DNA of 64,000 nt, from the NCBI GenBank assembly GCA_947579665.1, contig OX388349.1:19872459-19936458 (forward strand), given 5' to 3'. Position 1 is the stretch's first letter; every line of letters begins with the position of its first letter. Under the pieces are notes generated by a model. That model made no database searches and was not told the origin of the DNA. It was given only the letters and a program-made list of their open reading frames with translations. Shown one piece after another: positions 23,773 to 35,352 of the stretch. Made by a program: the position numbers and the translations under genes. The DNA comes from Sympetrum striolatum (taxonomy: Eukaryota; Arthropoda; Insecta; Odonata; Libellulidae).

Positions 23773-23866
23773 AAATCCATGGTAAACATTAAAAGTCAAG
23801 TAAACATTAAGGTAAAAATCAAGGTAAACATTAAAAGTCTAGTAAAAGTTTGTTTACCATGGATTT
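23773..23866. repeat. 16-bp inverted repeat enclosing short direct repeats
   Basis: AAATCCATGGTAAACA (23773-23788) is inverted exactly at 23851-23866. Between the arms, GGTAAACATTAAAAGTC occurs at 23781-23797 and 23823-23839, with a third partial copy between them. A small self-complementary local repeat. Confidence 0.65.
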
Positions 23867-24039
23867 TTTACATGTTACAAAAGTTGTTTACAAGTAATAC
23901 AGAGATGAGTACAGGTAATGATAAGACATATTATAATAGAAAAGGGCACCAATGAACATCAAAAAGTAAAATACTGATACAATAATACTAACATATGGAA
24001 GAAATGAAAAAGTGAAGAAAGTATTTGTTAGGAACCTGA

Positions 24040-24090
24040 TGTTCTTTTGAGCTACATAAAACATCCTTGGTTCGAAACCCACAGATAAAG
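24040..24090 (+). repeat. SINE fragment with B box
   Basis: ACATCCTTGGTTCGAAACCC (24061-24080) carries a perfect B box and shares CATCCTTGGTTCGA with the minus-strand fragment at 7.86 kb. No clear A box remains. Confidence 0.4.
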
Positions 24091-24810
24091 GTTGTTTGTT
24101 CATTTACTTCTTGGATTTTAACCCCATTACCCCTATTCTGCAGAATAAGAAATAAATGATCAAGTCTAGCATGCACGCTAAAAGACAGCTGTGGGAATTC
24201 ATAGGTGTTGTCGATAGAAACTTCTAATTTTGAGAAGCCCAGATGTTTTTCTAAGAAAGCAAATCTAGGAATACATCAATGTACAGCATGAATTAAATTG
24301 CTGATGGGTGTCTCTAGTTATAAATTCATCTATTGAAGCCGTTTAAATTGAGCTATACATGTCCATGTTTAAACTATTGTTCACCTAACCCCCTAACTAG
24401 CTTCATGTACCCTCTCCAGGAACTGATACTTCCGGATGAAAACTAGTGGGTACATTTAGCTTATTCCTTAACTGGAATTTCTATTCTGCGTATTCACGGA
24501 TATTTCAATCGTTTGAAAAAAATGCTCCATTTTAGATTACTCATTTATATTTTTTCTCTCTCCATTATACGTGCTTTCCGAGGAAAAAACTACTAGGCCT
24601 AATCTTTCCGCAAGTATGCAAGGAATTTTTTCCTGCTCCTCCAGCTTGCAATTCAGAAGAAATTCTAATCGATGTTGGGATGCTGGAAATTCCAATCTAT
24701 TGCACCGGCAATGCATGACGCAAGCATTCTCAAAATTTAATTTCGGTTTTTCTTTGTTATTCCATCGGGAATTAAACCGCGTGAGCCGAACGTTTTTGAA
24801 AGAATTTTGT
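24091..24810. other. No gene supported
   Basis: A 118-codon frame at 24571-24927 runs across the splice-site candidate below and is probably fortuitous. Confidence 0.35.
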
Positions 24811-24814
24811 ATTT

Positions 24815-24860
24815 TCCATTTTCTAATTCTGGTTTTCTTCTATTTGCAGGTGAGTGCCTC
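24815..24860 (+). other. Candidate recursive splice site (ratchet point) 1
   Basis: A branch-like TTCTAAT (24821-24827) is followed by a pyrimidine-rich run and TTTGCAG|GTGAGT, with the junction after 24849. The 3' splice site is immediately followed by a consensus 5' splice site, giving an exon of length zero. In Drosophila such pyrimidine-NCAG|GTRAGT sites split very long introns into steps. It is supported by a second site of the same orientation at 49620 and by the lack of exons around both. Sequence alone does not prove use. Confidence 0.6.
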
Positions 24861-27734
24861 TTGCCGTTGTGTGTGTGGGCGTGTGGGTGAGTGCAATCAA
24901 ATGAAGCGAAATGCTTTAAATATTTAAGGGATTTAATTTGGACGACCCGTTGATTACTTACCCTTCCATTGGCACCGTTTCCCACAGATATCGCCAGCGA
25001 ACCAACGAGGGAACTATGATTCCTTTTATGGTCTCCCTGTTTACTGTTTAATGTTTTATCGTTTCGCTGTTATCTACGAGATCACCGCCATCCCGCCGTT
25101 TAATTACGAATGTTTTAATATTTATCGCTCGCTGGGGTGGAGATAAGGAAATGAGCTTACCCCTTCTCCATTGGGCCGAATCCTCAGTTGCCTAATGTGT
25201 TTTTTTATCTCCTTCCTAACCGTTTTGAGACTACCATTTCCTTTTGAATAATTTTGAAGTTTTTAAGGAATAGGGTTTTTGAGGATTGGTATCCAACAAC
25301 AAACTGTGCACCAATTACTAGGATACGATAACAGTATAAAACTCAGTATTTTTAATCGATATGAACTGACCTGACTTCGTGGAACGCTTAATTAGTCACG
25401 TGGGGTCATTATGACCCCAAGCAATGTATTTCCTTCGATCAATCAAAAACTGTTAAAGATATTTAACCGTTTAATTGTTTTGTAAAACTTTTTGCTTTGT
25501 GGAGAATTTCTGAATATTTCGTTAATTTTCACTGATGAAAAATTTGCAATTTATCTAGGTTTACCAAATTATAATAATTATAATATAATTATTTAAATGT
25601 GCTTTTCTATGAAGTAATTCATTAGTAAGTTCCAGGTACAGAAGGATAGTCTTATCATGCATACCAACAGACACTTACGACAAAACTTCATATTCCCCAC
25701 AAAATATTTTAATAACCAAATGAATTTTCAATATTTTTTAAATAAAATTTTAATGAAATGCCAAAAAAATCTTTTGGAAAATAATTAATTCGGTTTTTCG
25801 ATTTTCCATTATTCAGTCAATATTTGATAATCCTCCTCCTAACAGCTTCTCCGTATGAGATCGGATTTAACTGGTTGTTAAAGGATGAGATGGAAAGCGC
25901 ACACTTTGATAATCACAGCCACTTTATCAAAGGGTCCCGTAACCTATATTTTACTCAAGTGTTATTCAAGGAACCGATACCAGACACTTTTGACGTTCCC
26001 AACTGCTTTCTCTCGGATTTTATGGGTTGTTATGGGGTGAGTTGAGAGTTAAAGGTGAACTGAATATTAATTTTGACATTGAAATCGTTTTAAGTGAATT
26101 GAATTATCCCAGCGATAGCATTTCCAGATTTTTTATGGATTTAATTTTTTGTGAAACACTTTTACATTGATTTACCGTGAGAGAAATTTATTTTCAACTC
26201 TTCATCAGAATAGGCGAAAGTCAACGTTTTAAGTTCTTATCCTTACCATCAAATTTTGGTCACTTAGGGCCACTTTCTCAGCAAAGGGCTCCATCTAAAA
26301 AATTACACGCATCATAGCATTGCAATGTTGCTAAATTATGCCCTGCATTATTAATTACATGTGGTCTTTCCTTATAGAATTTTGGAAGGCCCCGGTATTT
26401 CGTTTCAGGGTCAGGCATGGAATGTAGTTAGATACGGGAAGCCCCTGGCTACGTAGCAACACTTCTGAATCAGAGAAAGGGATGAGGCGATGGAGGAAGT
26501 CTTTGAACATTCTCTGTATTTTGGTTCACCCCAATATTGTTTCATTCTTTTACACCTCGGAATGGAAGAAGGCTGTAGCACCATGGTCTTTTATACTATA
26601 CCATGTCTTTTACATCCAATAAAGGATGGAAGTCTACAAGACTAAGTTCCTTTATTTCTGATACTGTTATCTTGCAGAAAAATATGAAAAAGATTCAGTT
26701 GAATTCGTTATTAATTTGCAAAAATCATCCGATTTGTATCGTATTATTTTATCCTCGAATGGTTACCGATGTTGTTAAAAAAGGCGGTGGCCGGGCTGAA
26801 AGTCCCGCTATCCCAGCCGTTTGGGTGCTACTGGGAAGTTCATGTTGTCTTGTCTTCAAAGTGATGGGATGGGCTACGTAATAGCTTGAGAGGGAGGACA
26901 GGAATGCACATGTTGAATCAAAAAAACATGAGTCTTCTCAGGAGGGAAGGTCGGAAGTTTGGTTGAATTGAAAGAGAGGGGATGTGGGAAAGAATGACAG
27001 GATATCTGTAAATCCCATTGACAGCAGAATGGTCCGAAGTGAATAATTTTACGCCCGTGAGTGGGGGAGTTGGATGATTGCAGAAGAACAACGAGCATTC
27101 CACAAAGAAGCGGTTGTTGTATCCGGAGGGAAATGATGACCTCCAAGTGTAGGGACGCTAACGGAATATCCGATCGGTGCTTATCCGAAATTGAGGCATC
27201 AAAAACGGAGTGCCATTCACGCTCGCCATCAATGCGGGCTAAATGAAAGAGCACGTGATCCAATTATAAGAGAAACAACAGACGGACGTCGAGCGCTTTC
27301 GAGTGCAATTAAAACGTCTCCAGCGTCGCCTCTCCTCGGCGGATTGCAACGGACAACTTAATCCGACGCGCCTTTTTTATCGCCGAAATAAAATGCACTC
27401 GGCTAACGAACGTAAGCCCTCTAAGGACTGTGCTGGGCATCAAAATGGTCGCTTGGTTGATCATCCATTTAGCAAGCAGTTTTAAGGGAATTTGATCCTA
27501 CCCGTTATCCACTTCATAATCAAAACTGTGCTCCTTATTAATTACCCTGTGCTGCTTATATTTGCATAAAATAGTATTGATAGTACATTTATTACGATTA
27601 AAAAATAAGGCTGAGAAAGTAATTTCCAAAATAGAGATACCTGAAGATCGCACTTGTTGTTGGTTTGCCTTATTTAACGAGAGACTGGCGTAAAAAATGA
27701 GTTTCATGTAGGGGAATTACCTGGGAATCCTAAA
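24861..27734. other. No gene supported; one small palindrome
   Basis: A 9+1+9 palindrome (TGGGGTCATTATGACCCCA) sits at 25401-25419, near a TTAA. A 129-codon minus-strand frame (26874-27263) and overlapping frames to 27485 lie in a higher-GC block. None resembles a known protein. Confidence 0.4.
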
Positions 27735-27887
27735 ATAGAAGAATATGCATGGAAATTAGTAGTACTAGGTGTTCTTAAAAATGCTTCGAATGCTTATTTT
27801 CCACTTGGGTTCATACCGGGAATCGAACCCTTTGTCCGATTTCACGAATGGAGAACGCGCTGTGCACACGAATATCCAGGAACCCCT
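27735..27887 (-). repeat. tRNA-derived SINE (family shared with 30.8 and 46.0 kb)
   Basis: The tRNA-like head is 27885-27807 on the minus strand (79 nt). GGGTTC at its 5' end pairs with GAACCC at its 3' end as an acceptor stem, and the B box is GGGTTCGATTCCCGG. Downstream body AAATAAGCATTCGAAGCATT aligns with AAATTAAGCTGTCGAAGCAC in the 46.0-kb copy and GCTGTTGAAGCACTTCTAA in the 30.8-kb copy. The T stem has mismatches and the anticodon arm is poor, so it is a SINE and not a tRNA gene. Confidence 0.65.
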
Positions 27888-30733
27888 TAATTAATTAAAA
27901 TTAATCTGTTTGCTAATATTTGATTTTGGAAATAAATACTTAATGGTAAAATTTTATGTATTAATTACACGTTTAGTAGAATAAATTATACAAGAGTAGA
28001 GTAAGGTATCAATTTTATTAAAAACGTTTTATTAGAATAAGTTAAATGCCGTCTCATTAAATGTTTTATTTAAGCGTTATTAAAATCAATCAGTTCAATA
28101 AATGAGTATTTAATCCTTTAATAATTAGTATCAGAAATAGAAGAGTTCCTCATAAACAAAACATTCCCGAGAATTGTTTTTCGAATTATAAATTTGATCA
28201 GAAATTCTCAGATTTCGATACCCATAAAAGTTTTGATTTTTATGTTACTCTATTTCGATCAATCTTCCGTTCATTTAAAATATGCTTCCTTTGAAAGCAT
28301 AAATATTACATACCGAAATGAGCGAGCAAAAAAACTTGATGCGGTTATTTCACTTGTATTAATTACCACATACAACCCGAAAATCATCTACTCGCCTGCA
28401 CAACCCTATCTCTCCATCCAACTTTGGAGAACAATATTTCTCAACGTTAATCAGATCGCTTGAATATAACGATTAAACCATTAACTCTTTAAGATTGAGA
28501 TCTTAAAGGCTGCTTGAGCTTGTGAAGCCGTCCTCGTAAAGGAGTGCGAAAAACAATTCAATCGTGGTCAGCGTGATTTTGCTTTCGCACGTGCATTCGT
28601 GACTTTATCCATTCGTATCACTCCCCGTGCACCTGTAACAAGAGGCGTTGTGCAATTCCCTTTGTATTGTGCTTTCCGCTGAAAAACTTGCGACAGTTCG
28701 GTTTCTCGCATCCGATGCATGCCTGCTCTTCCCTGAGACTTAAAAGGACACAATGAGGTCGGCGATTCTCATATCATTTAATATTCATTCTGTTTCTCAT
28801 AACTGCGCAGATTGTTCCCAAACTGTCGTCATCCAAAGATTCCGCTGATGAAGCACATTCAAGTCTCTCTTACGTTCTTGTTTGCACGTAATTGATCGTC
28901 TTTGATATTGAAAATAAGATTATTCATCGCGAATATGTACGTTTTTAATCGTCCGAAGGTGGAGTTCTCTAGCTCTAATTTTCTTTGTATCGCTTCTCCA
29001 TATTTTTTCTTATTCATTTTTATTGCTGTCTTTCTTATGATTGGAAGCTCCTTATATACATTCAGAGAACACGGGGATTTTGGGATTAAGAGGTTTTGGG
29101 GATCGTGTTATTTGTGAATGAAATGAATAAAGAAAGGAAAAAAGCATTCATTTGTGAAAGCCCTTATGTTCTTTGTTGTATGAAGAATGATAAAATTCTG
29201 TTTTTGTAAACATCGAGTGTCCCAATCACGGGTAAGATTTTCGGCTATTGTCTGAAGAAATCCTAAATACCCAGTGAAAAACAAATTAGAGGCTCATAGA
29301 AGGAATTGAAGACACCCGTTTTTACATTTGTACCCCAGTAATCTTTAAAAATTTGTTATCCTACTTTCTGTATTGCATATAGTATTGTCATCTGGAAATT
29401 ACTTCGTATTCTCATGTATGAAAATTAACAAAATTCTAACTTTATATGGAATCAATTCGAGGAGAGTTGAAGATTATGTGAAGACTTTGGAATTTTTACA
29501 AATGGTTCTTATTTATGTTGCATTTACATTAGTACCCTTCGATCCGCCATATTGAATTTGGCAGAGGAATATATATTTAGTTGGTAATCGTTTTTAAAAG
29601 GAATTCTGGTTCACATGTTATTTAATATTGATTCGAAGGCTTTTTTATGATGTCATCTATTACAATGACATCTATCTCGAAAATCCGGAAATTTGCGAGT
29701 GTTAGAAAACCGTATTAGTGATGATAACATCGAAATAAGGAAGGAAATGTACTTGCTCGTATCGCTATGAACGATAATATTTTTTATTCTTAATAGCGGC
29801 AATTCACAATATGAGTATATCGTTTGATTCATTTAATAATGGCTTCCGAAATTCGTTGGGTAATTTTTTCTCTAGGATCCAATTCATCTTCCAATCATTT
29901 TGACTCCGCTTATCCCTTCCCTCTCTATTCATGAATTACCCTATTTCTCACTTCCATTTTTTCGGGGAAACGCCATTTTCTTATCCGCTTTCTTATTTCC
30001 GACCCCTCATTTTTCGCTCGAGGCTAAGAGATCAGATTTTCTCAGCGTCGCTTGTCGTTAACTTTTTTATTCCTCCTCTTTCTAAGAAATCGATTTCAGA
30101 GTTCTTTTTTCCTTCCATGGAATACAGCTACGGAGCATTTACTCGCATTGGGTTTTCCACTACTCTCACCTTTTCAGTTGTTAATTAAAGGGGTCGCGAC
30201 AGTAAACGGCTGAGTTGAAAGAGAAACCGTTGACAGCGTAGATAGACCGAGCGTGTTTGTATCGCCTTCGCCGATCCTCCGGAAGATATCCTTGAGTTAT
30301 TCATAGATTTGGCGATTTTTTTTCGCGAATCCGTCTAGCGAGGGGAGAACGGGACCGCATTACTCGGATTCTTTTCTAATTTTGACGCAACTTTTCTGCA
30401 ATTTTTAATAACGCACTCAAAAATAAATACTGCATTTAACACGTAAGATAAAATAAACTTTACTTAATTCCATAAATGGAAATTGCATTTCTGTTTTTAT
30501 CATATAATCTAATCAGGGTTGAATTAGACGTGCAAACTTTTTGGAAGGTGATACATGGTCTTCTAGGGTTTGGATGTTGAAAACAATATTTTACAAATAT
30601 TAATGCATGTATTTATTAAAGTTATTCTTATTGAAAAATACAAGGTGTGAATTTTATCTTGTGTCCCTTTTATTGATCATTTTAGTGGTCTTTAGATTAT
30701 TGTTTCCATTTCTATTCTGGGAGAAAAATTAAG
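27888..30733. other. No gene supported
   Basis: Frames of 60-89 codons at 28194-30188 are unrecognised and often hydrophobic through AT bias. An acceptor-like TTTTTTCTCTAG ends near 29875 with no plausible exon after it. Confidence 0.4.
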
Positions 30734-30870
30734 GGGTTTCAGAGAGCTAAGTGGGATTCACGTGCGTTTGCCTTTAATGTAAGTGGTCACGCATTCGATT
30801 CCCGATGATGGCCCATGTTTGCGGAATTACCTCACAGCTGTTGAAGCACTTCTAACATTACTGCTAGCAA
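30734..30870 (+). repeat. tRNA-derived SINE, + strand copy
   Basis: GGTTTCAGAGAGCTAAGTGG (30735-30754) supplies an A-box-like segment, GCATTCGATTCCCGATGA (30791-30808) the B box, and CAGCTGTTGAAGCACTTC (30835-30852) the family-specific body. It matches the SINEs at 27.8 and 46.0 kb, which lie on the opposite strand. Confidence 0.6.
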
Positions 30871-30969
30871 TAAAAAGAGTAACTGTCTCTGAAGTCGATG
30901 GTAATGAAGTTTATATGCATTTCTTATGGACACCCTTCCGAACGGTCAGTATTCGAACCTTAACTGATG

Positions 30970-31978
30970 CATGAAACCTGCTCGATCCTCTGTTGCACAG
31001 GTCAAGATTTCAAAATTAGGTCGATATTAATCAAATATTAAACCGAGAAAGGTCCAAAAAAATAGATATAAATTAATAAATAGGGGGCAGGCTGGCAAAG
31101 AAATAGCGAAAAATAGATATTTTATATTCTCATTATATATTGACTATTATTCTTATCAAAATGCTTAAGTTAGAATTCTGCTCCTACTTCGTGTTCGTAT
31201 GCTCATAGTAATATATCTTGTACAAGGAATCCATAGGAATGAATGTTTTCTGCGTTTCATTTTTAATTTTATATATCCGAAGTACTCGTTGTTTCCCTTG
31301 TCACCTTCATTTTAGAAATACATTCCAGGGATTTTTAATCGTGATTAAAAATATCCAAGAAAGAGTCCATTTCCGAAATTGACCGTCGAGGAACGCCGTA
31401 GCCCTTGTTAGAGGCCTCCAGATAACAAAAGCGGAGGGGATCGATAGTGGTCAGTGGGTCATTCCCCCAAATTGGACTCCGAATTAATTGCACTTCCGAA
31501 ACCCCTTTTATTGGACCCCGGCTGATTTTCTTCTTCAAATGTTTCCGTTCTCGGCCATTAGCAAGGCCCCGGGATTTGCTGCGCTGTGGATTAGAAAGGA
31601 CACGGCCAAAGATGATGGGTTTCGTCAGGTATCGGTGCCCAGATGGCTCTTTATGTAGCCTAGGTAACGTTAGAAGGGAGAAAATAATCTCATGCGTAGT
31701 ATTTGGTCGTTTATTTCGGGAATATGTTTACCTTGAACTCCTAGGACTGGTTTATTGCAGCTATCCAAGTAGTTCTTTGTCAGTTACTCTGTGTCAGTCA
31801 CTATCTTCCTTCAAAGAAAACTTAGAAGAAATTAGTATCCGAGATAGCCATCTATTTATTGTCGGATGCATCTGGCTGACCATTGTTGCTAATATTGTTA
31901 CTATGGTGATATATGTTCATTTAATGTATACGCTGAAATTTGGTATAATTATCAGGTGACAACGGTCGAGGGGGATTT
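30970..31978. other. No gene supported; longest frame of the window
   Basis: A 170-codon + strand frame at 31447-31959 is the longest in the window. It has two hydrophobic stretches near its end but no recognisable domain and no flanking splice or start context that convinces me. I treat it as fortuitous. Confidence 0.3.
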
Positions 31979-32405
31979 AATAATAATAATATTAATAATA
32001 CATTTATTTTGCTCTGGGATTATGAGTCCCATAAGAGCAGAAAAAAATATGCAAATTCTATCTGCTCACATAAAAATAAATAATACAAATTATAAACAAT
32101 GGGTCGAATACAAAATATAGACAGCTTGCATAAAATAGTACAAAAAAGAATTAAGAGAAAAAAATGTGCCAATATTATGGTAATAAGAGTAATTCTGTAG
32201 AAACAAAAAGGTAATTAAACAGTTTTTCTTTAAATGATTGTGCGGAGGTGGAATTTTTAATGTGTAAAGGCAGGTTGTTCCAGAAATTAGATGACGAAAT
32301 TAAAAAGAATTTTAGGTATGTGCTAGTCCGAGGGATTGGGCATAGAAGATAGTTAGGGACGGAGCGGGTAATTTTACAGGAAACAGAATATTTGTAGGTA
32401 AGCAT
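31979..32405 (-). mobile_element. 5'-truncated LINE with intact RT C-terminus (CR1/L2/jockey-like)
   Basis: A minus-strand frame of 76 codons ending at 32175 contains SSNFWNNLPLHIKN and SFKEKLFNYL, the 'FF..i..WN.LP..i....sFK..L' signature at the very end of CR1/L2/jockey-type RT proteins. About 150 bp of 3' UTR follows with the hairpin-like GGGACTCATAATCCC and a terminal ATT repeat (31979-32000). Upstream of 32405 the frame is lost. The insertion runs opposite to the predicted host intron. Confidence 0.8.
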
Positions 32406-34639
32406 GTCATAGATATACTGTGGTTGAAGATAATGAAAACTGTAAACAAAAATGAACCAAGGATTTAGTGAGATAGCAATACAATCGGCATTTGCCCAAG
32501 AACGGGAGCGAAACCCCTCTAAAAACCTGCCGTAATTATTGATTATTAGAGAGGATAATAGGATATTATTGTGATTATTTTTTCTTTGGATTGTCTTGTG
32601 ATTATTAATGATATTAATATAATTAATTCCTAATTACTTAATTAATTCGTTTAATTATAATGATCATTCTAATTGTAACTATTTTGCTATTCTGATAATT
32701 TATTAAATTATACATTTACCATATTGTTATTTTTTACAGTGTACAGGTTTTTATCTCCACCCTTCGCTGTGAGTGTTATTCCACAACGATTTTTTTATTT
32801 GTCAACCTTCAGTTGCAAATAGTTTTCCTACCCTCTACTCTTCCTCTTTGTTTTAATTTACACTTGTACATCCTCTATCGACATGTGAGGTCATGTGGAA
32901 GGGTAAGGTCTACGAGGTCCTAACCTCGCCAATAAACCTATCTATCCTTTCCAGATTAAATAGTTCTATCCCGTCGTAACTCCCAACTTAAACACTCACC
33001 ATCACTTGTCTCTCAGTTTATCCTCCTCTTTAATCCTCTTTCGGTGCTATCTTCTGCAAACTTTCTCGCCTTAATGTGTGCCGGATCCATTTCCCTCTGA
33101 CATCCATTTTCTCTCTTCGATGGACTTCTTCTCGTTAGCTGTCGGTCCGTTTTCATCAGTATTTCGTGGAAACACACCTTCCGTCCCTTATTCTCCCCTC
33201 TTTCCGCATCACTGTTTAATTGTGAGTCTCTTCTCAACGTCATTGATTCGCCGAATCAAGACGCTGCTATTGTCACTCTTAATGGATTCTTATTTTAGCC
33301 ATTTAAGGCTTTCATTACGTTCTCCTACTATATAACTTCCCTAACAATAAGTTTTCCTGTAACTATTATAGATTTTCGAGGTGATTCCATTGTACTTGCA
33401 TGGCTTACAAGTGGTGTACCTATGTTGTGTAAATGTTTAATGTTGACGAGAGGATAAAGAAAACGTTCCAATTTAACATTTAAGTCATTAATTCTGAATT
33501 ATTCAAGTTATAGTACTTTTGTAATAGTCAAGTTATATGCATAACCATGAAGGCATATTTTAATTGCATCAAATAATTGGAACTAAACGAATATAATTCA
33601 TTTATTGATACATTACTTTCTGGAAGCCTACAGAAAGATTCATCCATAGAATAATTGTAGTGAAGTACTCAGGAATGAACAAAAACAGACATATATTCCC
33701 AAAAAGAAAATTACGGTTAACCGGGGCTCAAACCGGAGGCTTTAGTTAAAAAAATGAATATTTTTGGCAGTTAATAATCGTTTAATTATCTCTATATGTT
33801 GTAGAATGCGAAATCATCTTATGCTATGCGTAAGTGCTAAAATATTGCCAAGTTATACAAATCACCAATTTTTATTTCTATAAACTAAGAAATAGTCACT
33901 TCACTTAAATAATAAATAGTAACATATATCTTTAAATAGTTTTAAGTTCCCAAGAATGGGACAAGGAAATCCCAACATTAATTTAACCCTTGTGTAATAC
34001 AAACTCGCATAAAAAACAATATAAGCCATAATATGCATAGAATTTTAACAATTTATATGAACATAGAGAAGATCTATAAAGAGAAATGATCATTAATGAT
34101 AGTAAAGAAAATATTAGTGGAGCAAATATAAAATTTTGTTAAATTTGATCACAGAAAAAAATCCACTGCAGGAAAATACCTTTGAATAGGAGGAATTAAG
34201 GCACCCTTCGAAATGTAGTACATTCGTGTATAGCAGTTGAAATCCACTCATAAACGTAAAATTGATCGTACATTTATGGATTCATATTTTCTTTTAAATT
34301 TCGTTCGTAAAGGTGGACACGTGTATATGAGAAAGGGAAAAATCATGCCATTGACCGAAATAACATTTGAGAGCATTTGACTACTTTTTCTAACCTTGAG
34401 CGCGGATACATACATACACGCGTACGGGCTAAGTCCCGTCGAAAGAGAATTAACCCAGTGGCGAAATTCTATCAAGAGAGAGAAATGAAGTGCGCCATCC
34501 CGTTATCTCGGCACGTCTAAAAATATCTGCTCTCCTCCCCTTGCGTATGGACCATCGAAGGAGGAATCCACGTTAAAACGCACTCTTGGATTATAAAAGC
34601 TGCTCTTTCTTAAAGGGGCTCTTAAAGGAGGCGTCCTTT
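32406..34639. other. No gene supported
   Basis: A minus-strand 76-codon charged frame (33013-33243, includes KTDRQLTRRSPSKREN) might be a LINE spacer region but shows no diagnostic motif. At 34150-34175 a short match to the 9.29-kb repeat fragment occurs (CTGCAGGAAAATACCT). Confidence 0.4.
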
Positions 34640-35057
34640 TAATCCCATTTGCGATTAACGCGAAAAATTCAGTTTGGCGAACGCTAATCCGATAGAATTG
34701 CGAGGAAAAAGGCGCAACTTTTTTGCGTCTTTCTTAAACTCGGATTAAATTACGTCGGACGCCCAATCGGATTAGCAGACTTCTGAATAAAAACACAGCT
34801 CTTTTCTTCGCCCAGGGCCGGCGACTGTGGATTGCGTTCCCCCAGGGCGGGCGGTTGATTGGGCGTTAATACCGGTGTCTGACGTTATCTCTGCTTATGA
34901 GTGATAAGCTGTTTAGCTCATTAAGATAAGCTCATGAGTGTTCTTGCGATTATTGATAATGCAGGTGATAAAGGTGGAGTGATTGTAGATCGTTAGATTA
35001 GCCCAGCGCTTAATTGAGTATCCGAGAGCTCTTAACAGCTGACATTGTGTGTTATCT
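34640..35057. promoter_or_regulatory. Candidate enhancer: clustered TAATCC and GATA motifs
   Basis: Four TAATCC/GGATTA motifs (34640, 34685, 34742, 34769) lie within 135 bp; TAATCC is the core bound by K50 homeodomains such as Otx/Bicoid. They are followed by six WGATAA motifs (reverse at 34885, forward at 34902, 34924, 34954, 34966, reverse at 35052) within about 175 bp, the core for GATA factors. The block has higher GC than its surroundings and no recognisable repeat. Binding is inference; motif density alone is the evidence. Confidence 0.4.
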
Positions 35058-35275
35058 CGATGAATCTAATATTTTTCACATTTCTTTGTATAATACGATA
35101 ATTTTATTTTTTTTCTCGGTCATGGCTGAGATGATACTAGCGGTCCTTAGGTATGAGTGATGCTTTATGATGGTACACATTTTTTTATAATCCCTCATTG
35201 AATGCTGCGAAAAGTGTTATTCATTGGGTCATTATGATCATTTTTCGTGGAATTGTTTTATTCGTATCAGGAAAG

Positions 35276-35352
35276 CTCAATGAAGGAAGCAAATGCAAAG
35301 TCCCTCACTCCTCATCTTGCCTACTAAGCCTCATTCCCCTTCCAAAGCATTG
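35276..35352 (-). repeat. Dispersed core repeat, copy 6
   Basis: GAAGCAAATGCAAAGTCC then CTCACTCCTCATCTTGCCTA and TAAGCCTCATTCCCC. The central core is nearly identical to the other copies and the flanks are diverged. Confidence 0.65.

Noticed and set aside
26874..27263. 129-codon minus-strand ORF as a gene
   Set aside because: Overlaps frames on both strands in a GC-richer patch and shows no known motif.
27807..27885. Functional tRNA gene
   Set aside because: Acceptor stem pairs over 6 bp but the T stem has mismatches, the anticodon arm is poor, and the downstream body repeats at two other loci, as in a SINE.
31447..31959. Longest ORF in the window (170 codons, + strand) as a host gene
   Set aside because: No recognisable domain, no good splice or start context, and a C-terminal half driven by local AT-rich composition; length alone is plausible by chance in 64 kb.
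33013..33243. Charged minus-strand frame as a LINE spacer domain
   Set aside because: Charged composition alone; none of the diagnostic RT or endonuclease motifs is present.
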